NCBI RefSeq assembly: GCF_029227915.1
Contig: NC_079875.1
Coordinates: 25,490,001 to 25,554,000 of the forward strand
Source: Hydractinia symbiolongicarpus
Lineage: Eukaryota > Cnidaria > Hydrozoa > Anthoathecata > Hydractiniidae
Direction: 5' to 3'
DNA length: 64,000 nt
Shown: positions 34,276 through 44,806 of the stretch, one piece after another
How positions within the stretch are numbered: position 1 is the stretch's first letter
How the letters are laid out: each line of letters begins with the position of its first letter
The notes under the pieces: model-generated
What the model saw: only the letters and a program-made list of their open reading frames with translations
Told to the model about the DNA's origin: nothing
Database searches by the model: none
Position numbers and translations under genes: made by a program

Positions 34276-35283
34276 ATGTCTTTCGCAGAATCTAGTCAGA
34301 TTTTGATGTCATGCACGCCAGTAGAGAGTCAAGTTACAGAATTTGACAAAGAATTGTTTATAGAGGAAGTAAGTAGAGCTTAGCTAGCTAGCTAGTTTAT
34401 TTTTCTAAAGCTAAACTTGGTTATCTGTTTTTTTGTTTGCCATAGTCAAATAACTATTTCTAAAACATTTGTAGGTTCGGAAATTTCCATGTCTATGGAA
34501 CATTTATTCTACTGATTACAAAGACAGAAACATCAAAAATAATGCATGGCAAGAATTGGCAAGAATATTTCAAAAAGATTGTAAGTAAACCCCTACTATC
34601 TCATAGCTACATATATATTTGCTGTTGTTTTTATTTTCAGAAAGAAAGTAAAATCACATAATTTTTGGAATCTGATATTAAATATATACCGTGTATATAT
34701 ATATGGCTTTTTATTATTTGTAGGCGAATTCCTTCAAAAACAACTAAAATATTTAAAAGACAACCTGAAAAAATGTCTCGACAGAAGAACAAGGATGACA
34801 AAATCAGGTGCAGCTGCTTCGTCGTTACCAAAATGTAACTATTTTGAACAGATGTCCTTTCTTTATGAAAGAGCACCTATGAACTTCCCAACTGAAAGCA
34901 ATGTACGGATACAGAGTAAAGAAAATACAGAACAAACGTGTTCAAAGGAAAGCGTTGATCAACCCCCTGATGTAGATTTGTTCACACCACCACAATCTCC
35001 TATGATTTTGAACAAAATTACGGACAGTGGCAGCGCTACTGTCATTGCAAAGCGGGAGAAAAGAAAACGTAGTGAGAATGCAGAAGGAAATAGAATTTTG
35101 AAAGAGTTGGATGCAATAGAGAAAGAATTAAAAGCTGGTGATAAAGAGGAATGTGAAGATAGTCTTTTTTGCCGTAGCCTAGTGCCCACTTTAAGAAAAT
35201 TATCTGCCAAGAAGAACAAAATGGCAAAAATTAAGATTTCGCAGCTGTTGTTTGAAATTGAGTTTGATGAGGCATGTGAATAA
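34276..35283 (+). CDS. MADF-BESS DNA-binding protein of the Harbinger transposon, three exons, 252 codons
   Basis: Exon 1 is 34,276-34,368 (ATG to GAA|GTAAGT). Exon 2 is 34,475-34,580 (TTTGTAG acceptor, GTAAGT donor). Exon 3 is 34,724-35,283 (TTTGTAG acceptor). Frames join cleanly. Residues about 25-90 form a MADF domain, a Myb/SANT-like DNA-binding fold: LFIEEVRKFPCLWNIYSTDYKDR...AWQELARIF, then LKYLKDNLKKCLDRR. A Ser/Pro-rich linker follows, then a basic KREKRKR stretch (possible nuclear signal) and a BESS-like motif near the C-terminus (LFCRSLVPTLRKL...KIKISQLLFEI), used for protein contact. In this superfamily such a partner binds element ends and carries the transposase to the nucleus, and that role is inferred. 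Position and orientation match the usual Harbinger ORF1. An AATAAA overlaps the stop codon. Confidence 0.9.
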
Positions 35284-35377
35284 AACTAATTTTCTCTTTA
35301 ACATTTTTTATATAACATAACATTTTTTACAGTATTTGTATGGATGTACATTTTCTATACATGTTGACATAAATTAT

Positions 35378-36682
35378 TCAGTTTTTATTTTGTCCTGTAC
35401 TATTGACAATATCCCACTGCCATTCTACTGCTCCTTCATTGTTGAAATAGCATTTAAATTCATCCCGAATTAAGGCTGCCTGTTTTGAATAATTGTTTGA
35501 ACTACAATTTGTTAAGTCCTGAATACCACTGATACTTTCAGAGTCTTTTCTCCATTCACCTGGAATAATATTGTTTTGGCTTCCTCTATCAACATAGTTT
35601 TCTGGGCAGTAATTATAAGTATCATTTGCATTGGAAACAGTCATTAAGTAGTTGTGTAATGCCACCACTGCTTTAGTTATTAATACAACTTTGTCGACTT
35701 TACTTATGATGGGTCGGCGAAGAATTCGAAAGCGGCTTGCAGCAATTCCAAATACATTTTCTACTACTCGCCGCGCTCTTGAGAGCCTATAGTTGAATAC
35801 TCGCTTTTCTTTTGCCAAGTTTTGAAGTGGGTACGGTTTCATCATGTGAGGTTTCAGTCCAAAAGCATCATCACCTATGAAAGTAAAAGGCAACACACGA
35901 TTTGACTGTGGTAGTTTTGATGCTTTTGGAATATTAAGTAGATTATTCTCAATGCTATAGCCAAGATTGCTGTTCCCATACACACTACCATCACTTTGTC
36001 TTCCTGTATCTCCAATATCTACCATTAGAAATTTATAAAGTGCACTGCACACTGCCATAAGCACAATACTGTGTTGCTTTTTATAATTAAAGAATGCTGA
36101 ACCTGATCTTGCTGGGGCCTGCATCACAACATGCTTTCCATCGATTGCCCCTAAGCAATTTGGAAAGTTCCATTTTTTATAAAATTCCTGAGCTACATGT
36201 TGCCATTCTTCTGGGGAGTTTGGAGGTTTAAGATAGTTTTTGTCAGATAGAGCATCCCATATGGCCCTACATGTTTCGGGGATAATCCTTCCTACAACAG
36301 TTGGGCTCATTCGAAAGTTTGAGGCAATAGTCACTTGTGCATCTCCAGTAACTAAGTATCTCATAGTAACACATAATCTTTCACTTGGTTTGATCGATTC
36401 TCGCATTCTTGTTTCTTTCTTTACAACAAGGGGAGCTACCCAAGACAGTAACGTTTCCAAATCAGAAGGAGACATACGAAAGTATTGGAAAAACAGTTGA
36501 TGATCATATAGCTTCAAATCCTGTATCAGTAAATGAAACTCCCCCTTCTGCTTTCGTTCTTGGTAAATTTGGCGTATCCAGAATCTTTTTTTATATTTCC
36601 TATTATTTTTTTCATTTTCTAATGCCAACAATTTCAATAGTTTAACTTTTTTAAGAAGAACTAATCGGCGACTGAACTTCAT
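35378..36682 (-). CDS. PIF/Harbinger DDE transposase, 434 codons, intact
   Basis: A single unbroken frame from an ATG at 36,682, with its stop 95 bp from that of the convergent MADF gene. A basic N-terminus (about 1-45) precedes a helix-turn-helix-like segment (VTIASNFRMSPTVVGRII, 118-134). The nuclease domain has Asp181 in CLGAIDGKHV, Asp271 in FIGDDAFGL and Glu308 in SRARRVVENVFG, with 36 residues between the last two. GDTGRQSDG near 224-232 corresponds to the conserved G-x(2)-(H/S)D block. Length and motifs fit the family (DDE_Tnp_4, as in vertebrate HARBI1). The enzyme excises and inserts the element at TWA-type sites in the nucleus with the MADF partner. No damage is visible. Confidence 0.95.
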   Translation of the reverse strand: MKFSRRLVLLKKVKLLKLLALENEKNNRKYKKRFWIRQIYQERKQKGEFHLLIQDLKLYDHQLFFQYFRMSPSDLETLLSWVAPLVVKKETRMRESIKPSERLCVTMRYLVTGDAQVTIASNFRMSPTVVGRIIPETCRAIWDALSDKNYLKPPNSPEEWQHVAQEFYKKWNFPNCLGAIDGKHVVMQAPARSGSAFFNYKKQHSIVLMAVCSALYKFLMVDIGDTGRQSDGSVYGNSNLGYSIENNLLNIPKASKLPQSNRVLPFTFIGDDAFGLKPHMMKPYPLQNLAKEKRVFNYRLSRARRVVENVFGIAASRFRILRRPIISKVDKVVLITKAVVALHNYLMTVSNANDTYNYCPENYVDRGSQNNIIPGEWRKDSESISGIQDLTNCSSNNYSKQAALIRDEFKCYFNNEGAVEWQWDIVNSTGQNKN

Positions 36683-36763
36683 GGTGTTGTTTGCATAATG
36701 GCGCCGTGCTTAGTGGAAAAATAAAATGCGTTCTGCGAGACGGAGAATATCCTCTGCGCTGAA

Positions 36764-36802
36764 CGCTCCGCACGGAATAATCCGCCTAGTGGAAAACCGG
36801 CT
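36764..36802 (-). repeat. Harbinger right terminal inverted repeat
   Basis: 39 bp, perfect inverse of the left end, followed by the TTA target duplication. Confidence 0.95.
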
Positions 36803-37174
36803 TTATGCGAATATTATAAATCATTTTTTCAAAATTTATTGCAAAAAGCATGAAACACTGTGTAGTAGTTTCTAGTTAAAATTTTCATTTAAAAACTTTA
36901 TTCAGCTCGATTTTTCCTTGCGCACTCTTTGTAAAAACAAAACAATCAAATATTTATATTTTATTCTACATGTAACTTGACAGATAGTTCTCCATGTTTG
37001 TTGTGTTTTTCAGAGATAAAGAGAATTTCAGCCTCATTATTCCTATGAAATTGTTATAGAAAAAAGTGTAAATATTGTTACGAGCCACGTCTATGAATTT
37101 CATGTATTTTATGTTTTATTTTAGTTTCAAACAGCATGTCTTAGTTAGATCCACTCACCTGTGGATTTGCAAAA

Positions 37175-38369
37175 GTGTATGTGTATGAGTTGTTGATGAA
37201 GGATAGTGATAGACTGGGGAAGAACTTTAGAACAGACGAGGTGGCAATAGTTTATAAAAATCACCATTTAAGTTTTATTTTCCAGTTTACTGAAGGAACA
37301 AATTTTGAGATAACTTATGAGCCATACAAAAAACATTTCATCAAAATAAAAGACCATGTATTTGCACTTGGGAAAACATCTGCTGAAAAGAAAAAACATG
37401 TTTTAGAGTCGTTTTCATCAGAAGCTTGGAATAAGCTAACTTCTGGAGATAAACAAAAACATTGTCTTTTGGATTGTAAAGCATGTTTAACGAATGAAAA
37501 ATATAGGATACCACTGTCTTATTTCCCAGTAAAAGTAAGCTATCTGTAAAAAGGAGCGATAGAGGCTGGACCCTATAAATCAGCAAAAAGTTTTGTTAGA
37601 CATCACCAAATCTACCATCAAATCATTAGACCAGAAGTTTGAGGAGCAACACAGTGTAACATTTGCAAAGGCTGTTAGTTTATGTTGCAGCACAAAGAGA
37701 TCTGAGAAAGAAATAGACATTTGAAAGATACAGAAAATCAGTGGAAAGAAACATCTGTATCAAGGTATTTTTTCACTGTGACTAAAGTTATTAGGATATA
37801 TTATAGCAAAAAAAATTGTATTGAAAGTTTTCAGTCAGCATAAGTAAAATAAAAATTATTCAAGGTTGTATTTATATTTTGTATAACATTACCGCTCCAT
37901 GTTGATTATTATTTGTTAATAATTTTTTAATATTTTTCTCAGACTGTTTAGCTCAACATTGTCAAAAAGGCAATACAATGAACAAAGAATGACTAAATCG
38001 TTTGAAAGTCGTGAATGTGCCCTCCAACGCACATTGAATGAAAAAGAAGTTATAGATGCTGGATTAAAGAGACCTCATGACCATGTTGACAACCTTGGTA
38101 ACTACAGTTGGGATTCAGCTGGCTGTCTCACTAAAGTTACTAATTTGCCAGATGGTGATGAGGTTAATTTTACTCAGTTAGCTAAGGATTTTAACTTACT
38201 CAACTCAAAAGGTGAAACTCCTAAAAATGCTGGACAAATTGTCAAGAAATTTTTAAATAACAGTGGTTGTGACTTGAACCGATTTGCTACATTCTCGTCA
38301 AAGCCACAAATTAGAAAAATGAAAAGGAGGTATATATTATACGATGCTTTAAACCCATCAAATTTCTAG
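37175..38369 (+). pseudogene. Orphan-family pseudogene, exons at 37,175-37,549 and 37,943-38,369
   Basis: The first segment reads 124 codons (DEVAIVYKNHHLSFIFQF...EPYKKHFIKIKDHVFALGKT), ending at a GTAAGC donor-like site in frame. A middle piece near 37,585-37,764 keeps a helical stretch (LDQKFEEQHSVTFAKAV) but has stops. The last segment follows a TTTCTCAG acceptor and runs 130 codons with WDSAGCLTKV, LPDGDEVNFTQLAKDFNL, TPKNAGQIVKKFL and NSGCDLNRF. The W...G...LPDG..VNFT.LA...N....G.TPKNAGQ pattern is one I associate with a recurrent cnidarian family, unnamed. It has no nuclease motif that I can see. Breaks in the centre argue for a pseudogene. Confidence 0.45.
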
Positions 38370-38802
38370 TAGAGAAATGTAGGAGGAATTGAATTTTTTA
38401 TTTACATGAAAAAATAAATATGCAGACTTTAAATTAATCTGGATTCATGAGTAAGTTACTAAAAATAGAAATTTATACGGATAGCGTTTACACTATATTT
38501 TGCAAATTTATACGGATTTAGCATGAAAACGATAAAAAATAACAACTGAAAAGTTTCAGAATTTTTTTTCCCAGATTCGTTTAAATCCGTAATAATTGCT
38601 TGAATTCATAAAAATTTCTAATTTAAACCTATATATACAATAACCAATATATCTGAATAACGGAGTGAAAACGAATAAAATATGTCTGTTTTCTAAATAT
38701 TACGTTTTCGTTTAAATCTGAATACTTTCTTTGAATCCGTATAAGTGCTCGAGTGTAAACGCAGCATTTATTGACTAGAGGTTTTAGTAAAGATGTTTTC
38801 AT
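38370..38802. other. No gene seen
   Basis: AT-rich. The phrase aaatccg(t)a-type words recur irregularly. No supportable element. Confidence 0.4.
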
Positions 38803-38980
38803 ACAGGGGGTGTAATTAATAGAAAACACGACAATATTAAAACTACGGAGTTTGCCGCGTCATCTCCGCCGGTTTTCTATTTTCCGATCAAGCTTATTAA
38901 ATTAATTTTTCTATATTTTGATCTTGGAGCAGGGGGTGTATTTAATAGAAAACACGATAATATTAAAACTACGGAGTTTA
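38803..38980. repeat. Direct duplication of about 48 bp, 127 bp apart
   Basis: gggggtgta(a/t)ttaatag plus aaaacacga(c/t)aatatt plus aaaactacggagttt occurs at 38,805-38,853 and 38,932-38,980 with two differences. Confidence 0.85.
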
Positions 38981-39029
38981 TATTTTTTAAGAAGAAATAC
39001 ACCAGGTTTACGGAGCAAAAATTATGTGG

Positions 39030-39404
39030 AAAGCGTAACGTACTTGTTTTTTCAAAATACTCTTGATCTGTGTAGAATATCGCCTGGTCATACATGCAGA
39101 AGAACATAATCAACAGATGTGAATGATTGGAAATACAAGATGTATCATGCCAATTGCCAAGGTGGCGCTGACGTTGCAACTCTTTTAACGCAGCAACGGA
39201 TTCTTCCAAATCGTTAAAACATTGAGCCTGTTCCATTCCACCAAGCCTGTTCCATTCGAACTTTAAAGTGTCAGCATCCATGTTTGAATAAAACGAATCT
39301 GGTTGTAGTCGTAAAAACGGTTCGTGCTTCTTGGAAAACCTTTTTTGCAACATTTTGACTGGATTTTTTCTTCCTCTGTCAGCAAAGAACGGATATGAAA
39401 ACAA
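39030..39404 (-). pseudogene. Transposon-type orphan exon (CMYDQAIFYT family)
   Basis: A minus frame that reads NPVKMLQKRF, KHEPFLRLQPDSFYSNMDAD, ELQRQRHLGNWHDTSCISNH and SHLLIMFFCMYDQAIFYTDQEY. Beyond about 39,030 it becomes low-complexity and its last part overlaps the 48 bp direct repeat. I recognise the HDTSCISN...MYDQAIFYT block from a large family of repetitive cnidarian proteins without an assigned function. A small in-frame duplication (GGMEQAQC region) reflects repeated ggaatggaacaggct. Upstream and downstream parts of the usual protein are missing. Confidence 0.45.
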
Positions 39405-39579
39405 TCATTTTTTCGTGAACATTTCGTAAATGTGATAGTAATACACGTGATAATAATGCGTGATCTAATATTTATTAACGCGATGTTTTTCTTACCTAAA
39501 CGTTCTTTGGACAAAATTACGTCGCGTGGGTACGTGATTTTCGATGCCTTTTTGCCTTCATCTTCAGAAAAAAATAGAA

Positions 39580-41330
39580 ACCCAATAACGCACTACTTTA
39601 ATGGCTTTATTACGGCCCACTGCACTAAATCTCGTTGTCAATATGTTGTTGATGCCATTAACCACATATTTTCATTCATTGGTGTCCCTCTGGCAGAAGA
39701 TAAAATCATTGTTCCGGTTCAAGTAATCACTTATCTAGGTATAGAAAGTGTCACTATCAATATAGTTCTTAGATTATCTGACCATAATTTTATGATCTCA
39801 TGTCAGAGTTGAGGAAATGGAACGACAGGAAGAAGTTCAAAGAAGGGATTTGTTGCCATTAATAGGCCACTCTCTTCTGCTTGCAAAGTAGTTAAGAGCG
39901 GGACAATTTTCCTCCGAAGCCTTATCGACCTGTCCACCAAAGTGGATAGGTTACACCATCCTATTGACATAACATCAGAGGTTAAGAAAGACATATAATG
40001 GTGGTTTGAGTTCCTACCATCATGTAATGGGGTTGGTTTAATACACACCAACATCATTCTTTCTAACAAAGTTGACCTGTCCACTGACACCTCAGGATTA
40101 GGTCTAGGCGGACACTATAATGGCCAGTGGCTCTAATGGCCTTCCAATCCAAGCGCACGTATAGCATCAATTTCCCTGAACTGTTAACCATCGTTTATAA
40201 CCACGTTTTGTTAGCGGGGGAGGGATGGATGGAAAACGTAGTTGTGTTAGGCACAGAATGAAGCCATTGTGCAAATCTGGCACACAGGCTCGTGCAAATG
40301 CAAAGATATCATGTTAATAATCCGTCACTGTAACATATATCTGTTCTTTTGCCATGTCACAGGTCAGTCTCATGTTTATGCAGATTTATTGTTGCTTTGC
40401 CATGTCACAGGTCGGTCTAATGTTTATGCAGATTTACTTTCTCCGTTACAGGTGAAAAATTTTAAAAAAGAATGCACGAAAGCAGACATGTGTCTCACAG
40501 CTATCCCTTCATCTGTTTGGAAGCTATTGAAAAGTCTAGGAATCATTACGTATATTCTTCCCTTTCAACAAACTCGAGGCTTACTATCGCTCTGGTATCC
40601 GGGCATTCAAACAATTTTTCAAACACATTGTGAGGAATTAACTTTACAATTTTTTGCGTCTTTATGACAGGTCGCGTTAAATTTTCAACAATAAAATTCT
40701 ATTTGTCGGACATACAATTTCAAAGCAAGATAAAAGGTTATAAAGAAAACATTTTCCATGGCTAAATTATTTTACGTCATGCGAGTTATCCGAGATGTCA
40801 TCCACATTCCCATTACACCTGCCCATCTGCATGGTAAAATTTATTCGTGAATCTCAATTTACTCCTTATGAAGAAGCATTATGGTCTGCTCTTATCATTG
40901 TTGCGTTTTGTGTTTTTTTGCGTGTATCCGAATTTCAAAAAGTTTTTATGATCCTGGAATTCACCTGTCACTTTCAGACATTGAATTTTCAAAAGGTGTC
41001 ACAATTCGCCTTGCTATGATTGAACACCCATTTTGTCCATTAAACATTATTTACCTATTATATCAAATGGAGATTTTTTTACCCGGAAGTACGTCTCGGA
41101 ATTTTTATATATTAGTCTAAAGGATAGTTTCCGATTAAATACCCATAGTTTTCGTATTGGTGGGGCTTCTACAACAGCTTTGTGTGGCATTCCTGACTCA
41201 GAAACAAAAATCTTTGGTAGGTGGTCCATGGACTGCTACAAAAGATCAATTATTAGCGTTTTGCATAAGTGGAGTGGCAACATGGCTCACCTTGATACGA
41301 TGACTAAGTTATGGGATTTTAATTCCTAAT
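39580..41330 (+). pseudogene. DIRS-like retrotransposon pol pseudogene: reverse transcriptase, RNase H, tyrosine recombinase
   Basis: Pieces in three frames keep the DIRS order. ITHYFNGFI at 39,585-39,611 occupies the reverse transcriptase catalytic box but has lost both Asp (NG for DD). Next come VPLAEDKIIVPVQVITYLGIE, then a connection/RNase H part (FLRSLIDL, WWFEFL, then DTSGLGLGGHYNGQW near 40,085-40,132) and HVTGQSHVYADLL, of which part is duplicated near 40,355-40,440. The recombinase follows with FLRVSEF (catalytic Arg at 40,921), HSFRIGG (His-x-x-Arg near 41,143-41,154), GRWS and a Tyr at 41,237. Recombinase residues survive better than the polymerase. More than five frame breaks. The tyrosine recombinase with reverse transcriptase is diagnostic for DIRS/Ngaro-type elements. 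Confidence 0.75.
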
Positions 41331-41879
41331 AATTGAGTCATAATGTATAAGGATAATTTAGAGGCAGTTGCATGTAGTTTATTGATATAATTTGTTAAGC
41401 CTGTTATGGCATACTGAAATATCTAGTTGTATTTCTCTTCATAAACATTGTCTCATAGATGTACCCCTGGAAGAGTATGGTGCATACAGTACAGGTGAGA
41501 GGAGATTTACGACAGTGCCCCACGTAGGCAGGACAGTTGACTGGGGAATTATAAATAAACTTAGATAATGTACAGGCAAGGGGAACCTAACTGGTTAAAA
41601 CAGTGTTGACGCAATGTGATTTCTGCTAAGTGCTCTGAATGTTAAAGTGATGAGATTTCAACAAGCGTAGGTTAATGGCGGGAGTAACCATGACTCTCTT
41701 ATTAGAGCACAGAGAGTTTCCGATTTCATACAAAGTTTTAAAGATTTGGAATACAAAAACAATGTCTCTCTTAGGAAGGCCGTAAATCATGAGGTCAATA
41801 TGTTCATGCCAGAATCCAAAATATAATAATAATTAGTTCATTCCATGTGTATCCATCTAATTTATTTCATAACATCAGA
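41331..41879. other. No gene seen
   Basis: Spacer after the DIRS-like remnant. It may hold its eroded 3' end. No inverted terminal repeat was recognised. Confidence 0.4.
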
Positions 41880-42080
41880 TCACCAACAGCCAACGCGTAG
41901 TAATCACGACGCCTGATTCTTTCAAAAAACAATCCAAGATTTTCGCGACCAGAAAGAATCCAAGATTTTCGCTTAAAAAACAATTCAATATATTTTCGCA
42001 GCTCTGAATGAACGAAGGCTATTTTGATCCTTAAAAAAAAATCCAAGATTTTCGCGGCTGAATGAACGAATGCCATTTTG
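41880..42080. repeat. Short direct repeats of aatccaagattttcgc
   Basis: The phrase occurs near 41,932, 41,958 and 42,041, and gctgaatgaacgaa(t/g)gc(c/t)at occurs near 42,004 and 42,057, so the segment is built of two or three overlapping duplications. Confidence 0.7.
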
Positions 42081-42149
42081 AATTTAGAAATGGTCGTGTA
42101 TGGTCAAGCTATAAGGTTTGTTTGACTTTTTTATCTTCTGAAAGCTTTA

Positions 42150-42420
42150 TATTTTTGTAATACTTGTTTTCTTTTTGTTTTCAATGTTAGGATAAATATA
42201 TTGTCACGCTTTTTAGCCACATACAAAACCTAAACGCACCGGTTTTATGTTTGGCTAGGAACGAAGATTTTGAAGGTTAGCTAGCTTAACTAGAACCTAA
42301 CTTATTGTTATTCTAATTGTTAAATAAATATTTTTATGTTGAGGCTGTGGCTATTTAGCTAGCCTCTTAAAAAGTGAAAGTATAAAATGCAGTTTGGTTA
42401 CAACAATATTCTCAAGCAAT
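42150..42420 (+). repeat. Dispersed repeat family R, tail-only copy
   Basis: Matches 45,980-46,240 in order: attttatcacg/atattgtcacg...tagccac, aaaacctaaac, a tagctagc-rich middle, ttatgttgaggctg / ttatgttgaagttg and aaagtgaaagt...aaatgcagttt. The copies are too diverged for recent transposition. Confidence 0.6.
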
Positions 42421-42451
42421 AGTTCTTATGCTAAATGCAGTTAGCTAGGTA

Positions 42452-43890
42452 GCTACATCTTTTAGTCTCTATAATAATAGCCGTATTCCGTCTGTCTGTT
42501 CGTGCGTCAAAAGCGACTTGTGTGAAACACGCACGAAATACAAAATACGCAGGGACGAGAAACCCGTCGGGCCCCCACTCGCACAGGGACGGGTTCCGGC
42601 TGGTCCAATCAGGAACAGAGTTTTATATAAATGACCAATCAGAAGCTAAAGCTCTTTATATTTCTTAACAACGATTTTTACGTTATCGGTCCGAAATTTG
42701 GGAAGCAGATCGAACCAACTCATTGCTGGGGAAAGAAAAGTTTCTTAATTGTTTGGTTTATTTAATAATTTATGTAATATTTTCTTTCTGATACTTCTCT
42801 TTGTATTTTAACAAGATCCCAGTTTCATTTAAAACTACTTTTGTGTATTTTTTCTATTTGTTTATTCACCTATACTTCATAGTTAGCTAGCTAGCTAAGC
42901 TACTATTCAGCCACTTAAAGTTTTGTATTAGTTTTATTTACCTCTTACTGTGACGTTCTCTAGCCATATATTAATCTTAAACAAAACCAATTTTAACCCT
43001 ATTCGGTCCGGGGGGGGGGGGCGGATTCAGCCCCCCCCCCCTGACGGTTTTTTTTTAATAACTCCTGATTGCTTTGTTATATGGCTATGATACTTACTGA
43101 GTTTCAACGTTTATCTATTAGACACCTGCATGCTAATTTTTAGGTCCCATACCTTTCAGAGGCTTTGATATTGGCCATTACTCGAAACTACCCCTAAAAA
43201 TCTCTATGAAATCCTTATAATGGGGAAATATAATAACTCCTGTTAGGATTATCCTTAGAACTTGAAACTTGCAACACAACTTTGTTTCATCAAGAAGAAT
43301 CATTTTGAATAATTTGAACACGTGACTAATCCAATTTTCCGATTTTGTTGGATTTTACCCGAAAATCGGAAAAAAACGGATTTTCGGGCAATTTTTGGCA
43401 ATTTTTCATCCGATCCATGTAAAAACCGGAAGATATGTTAAATAACTTTTATTTAGCTTTCAGAAACTTTAAACAGAATGTAAAAATTCTCTAGAACAAA
43501 AGTAATTATATTTTAAGCAGATAGTGGCATTTTTAACAATTTTCAAGCTTTTGATGACGTCACAAAAAATGTGCTGACGCAAGCAAATTTTTTTTGGCGC
43601 CATTTTGTTCCTTTTATGACGTACTATAAGTGTGCCAAGTTTGTCTCAATTTGAACAACCCTATGAAAAGTTATTGAGGGGGGGGGGCGGAATCCGCCCC
43701 CTCCCGGTCATAGTATGTTCGAAAAACCCCGGACCGAATAGGGTTAAGATTTTGGCTACCAACGTAGATGTTAGCTAACATTTCTGATTTTTGTGTTATC
43801 TTAGCCAATCTGATTTTTACTTGTTTGTGACTGGGGTAAGCCACCTCTAGCTAAAATCTAAAAGTAACCAAATACAGTTGGCTGCAACAG
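42452..43890 (+). repeat. Dispersed repeat family R, full copy split by a MITE
   Basis: Starts with the family head (tagtctctataataatagcc, then ccgtctgtctgttcgtgcg), shared with 44,812 and 45,630. Its tail begins near 42,955 (tctagccatatattaatctt) and is cut at 42,996. It resumes at 43,748 (gattttggctaccaacgtag) and runs to the ctgcaac end. The interruption is exactly the TTAA-flanked MITE. The interior has no ORF of note. Confidence 0.65.
42993..43747. mobile_element. TTAA-flanked, piggyBac-like non-autonomous element (MITE), young copy, 755 bp
   Basis: Starts TTAA-CCCTATTCGGTCCGGGG at 42,993 and ends with its exact inverse plus TTAA at 43,747, giving 17 bp perfect TIRs. Just inside each end a G-run, the word GCGGATTC and a C-run form a hairpin, and the G-runs could also form quadruplexes. 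The interior (about 600 bp) has no transposase. TTAA targets and CCCT ends fit piggyBac-type mobilisation. It has intact TIRs, whereas the copy at 11,193 has decayed ones. It sits inside a repeat R copy and is therefore younger than that copy. Confidence 0.85.
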
Positions 43891-43984
43891 AATTTTTAAG
43901 TAATCTTTTGACTTTTGCTAAAGTTTATATTACAGTAAAGTGGTAGCTCACTACTTAATTGCATTTAGTATGAAAAAGATGAAA

Positions 43985-44740
43985 CTGAAGTATTTCGGAA
44001 AAGGCTATTAAGCTTATACGCATGTGCGACACGTTTTATCTGTACTAAGCGCTAAGCTGTGTTAACAACGGACTGTTTTTTGGAAAAGGCCGTTACGCCT
44101 AGGCGCATGTGCGATGTGGTTTACCTGTACTAAGGGGTCAGTCCACTGTGACAATTTTTAAACTTTCTCAGGAATCACCCCTGTACGGATGTGCAACACT
44201 GTTTACTGGACTAACCGCTCAACCCCATGTTAGCAAAGGACTTCTTTTTGTGTTGTTATTTAAACACAGTCTGCAAGAAACTGTGTTAAAAATGGTATTA
44301 TCTTTATACGCCTGTGCAACACCGTTTAACTGTGCTATGCTTTCACCAAAAACATTTTCCAAATAACGTTTTCTCTGTTTTTATTTTAACTGTTGCGCTA
44401 CAGCTTTTTTTGGAAAATGGTTTTATACGACTATTAACTCATGTGTGACACGGCTTAGCCGTACTAAGCACCCAGTCCAGTGTCACAATTAATTTCTTAA
44501 TATTTACTGAAACTTACAAAATAATATTGACTAATTTTTTTTGCTATGACGGAGAAACAACGGTTTGTAAACTCTGTTTTTATTTCAGCTTTTGTTGCGG
44601 GAAAGTTATTTTTTAAAATATATGTGACAGTCGCAACACTACAATGGTGTATGCGCTTCACTTGATTTACGACATACTACATATCTGCAGTAAACCAGTC
44701 CACCTGACCATGTGGCACAGTTTACGACTCTTACTAAGCG
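43985..44740. repeat. Degenerate tandem array, about 82 bp basic unit, about six copies
   Basis: (a/g)cgcatgtgcgaca(c)g...ctgtactaag recurs near 44,019, 44,101, 44,184, 44,307, 44,438 and 44,704. The first three are 82-83 bp apart and later ones have insertions. Units contain ggaaaaggc(t/c) and cagtccac(t)gtg. Confidence 0.65.
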
Positions 44741-44806
44741 CTCCCCAGGGCGTTCAACAACAGTTACTAATGGCTTACCTGGCGTTTCGACGCCGGGTCT
44801 CCCGGC

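Larger units (their letters stand above)
34001..36802. mobile_element. Complete PIF/Harbinger DNA transposon (2,802 bp)
   Basis: The two ends are perfect inverted repeats of 39 bp (34,001-34,039 and 36,764-36,802), starting AGCCGGTTTTCCACTAGG. Directly outside them lies TTA on both sides (33,998-34,000 and 36,803-36,805), the three-base target duplication typical of this superfamily. Inside are two convergent genes, a spliced MADF-BESS protein on the plus strand and a DDE transposase on the minus strand, both without stops or frameshifts. This is the whole equipment of an autonomous element. Perfect TIRs plus intact genes point to recent transposition and possible present activity. Confidence 0.95.

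Noticed and set aside
43003-43045. Long G and C runs as sequencing or assembly artefacts
   Set aside because: They recur symmetrically at both ends of the MITE and in its relative at 11,236, so they belong to the element, although exact run lengths may be inaccurate.
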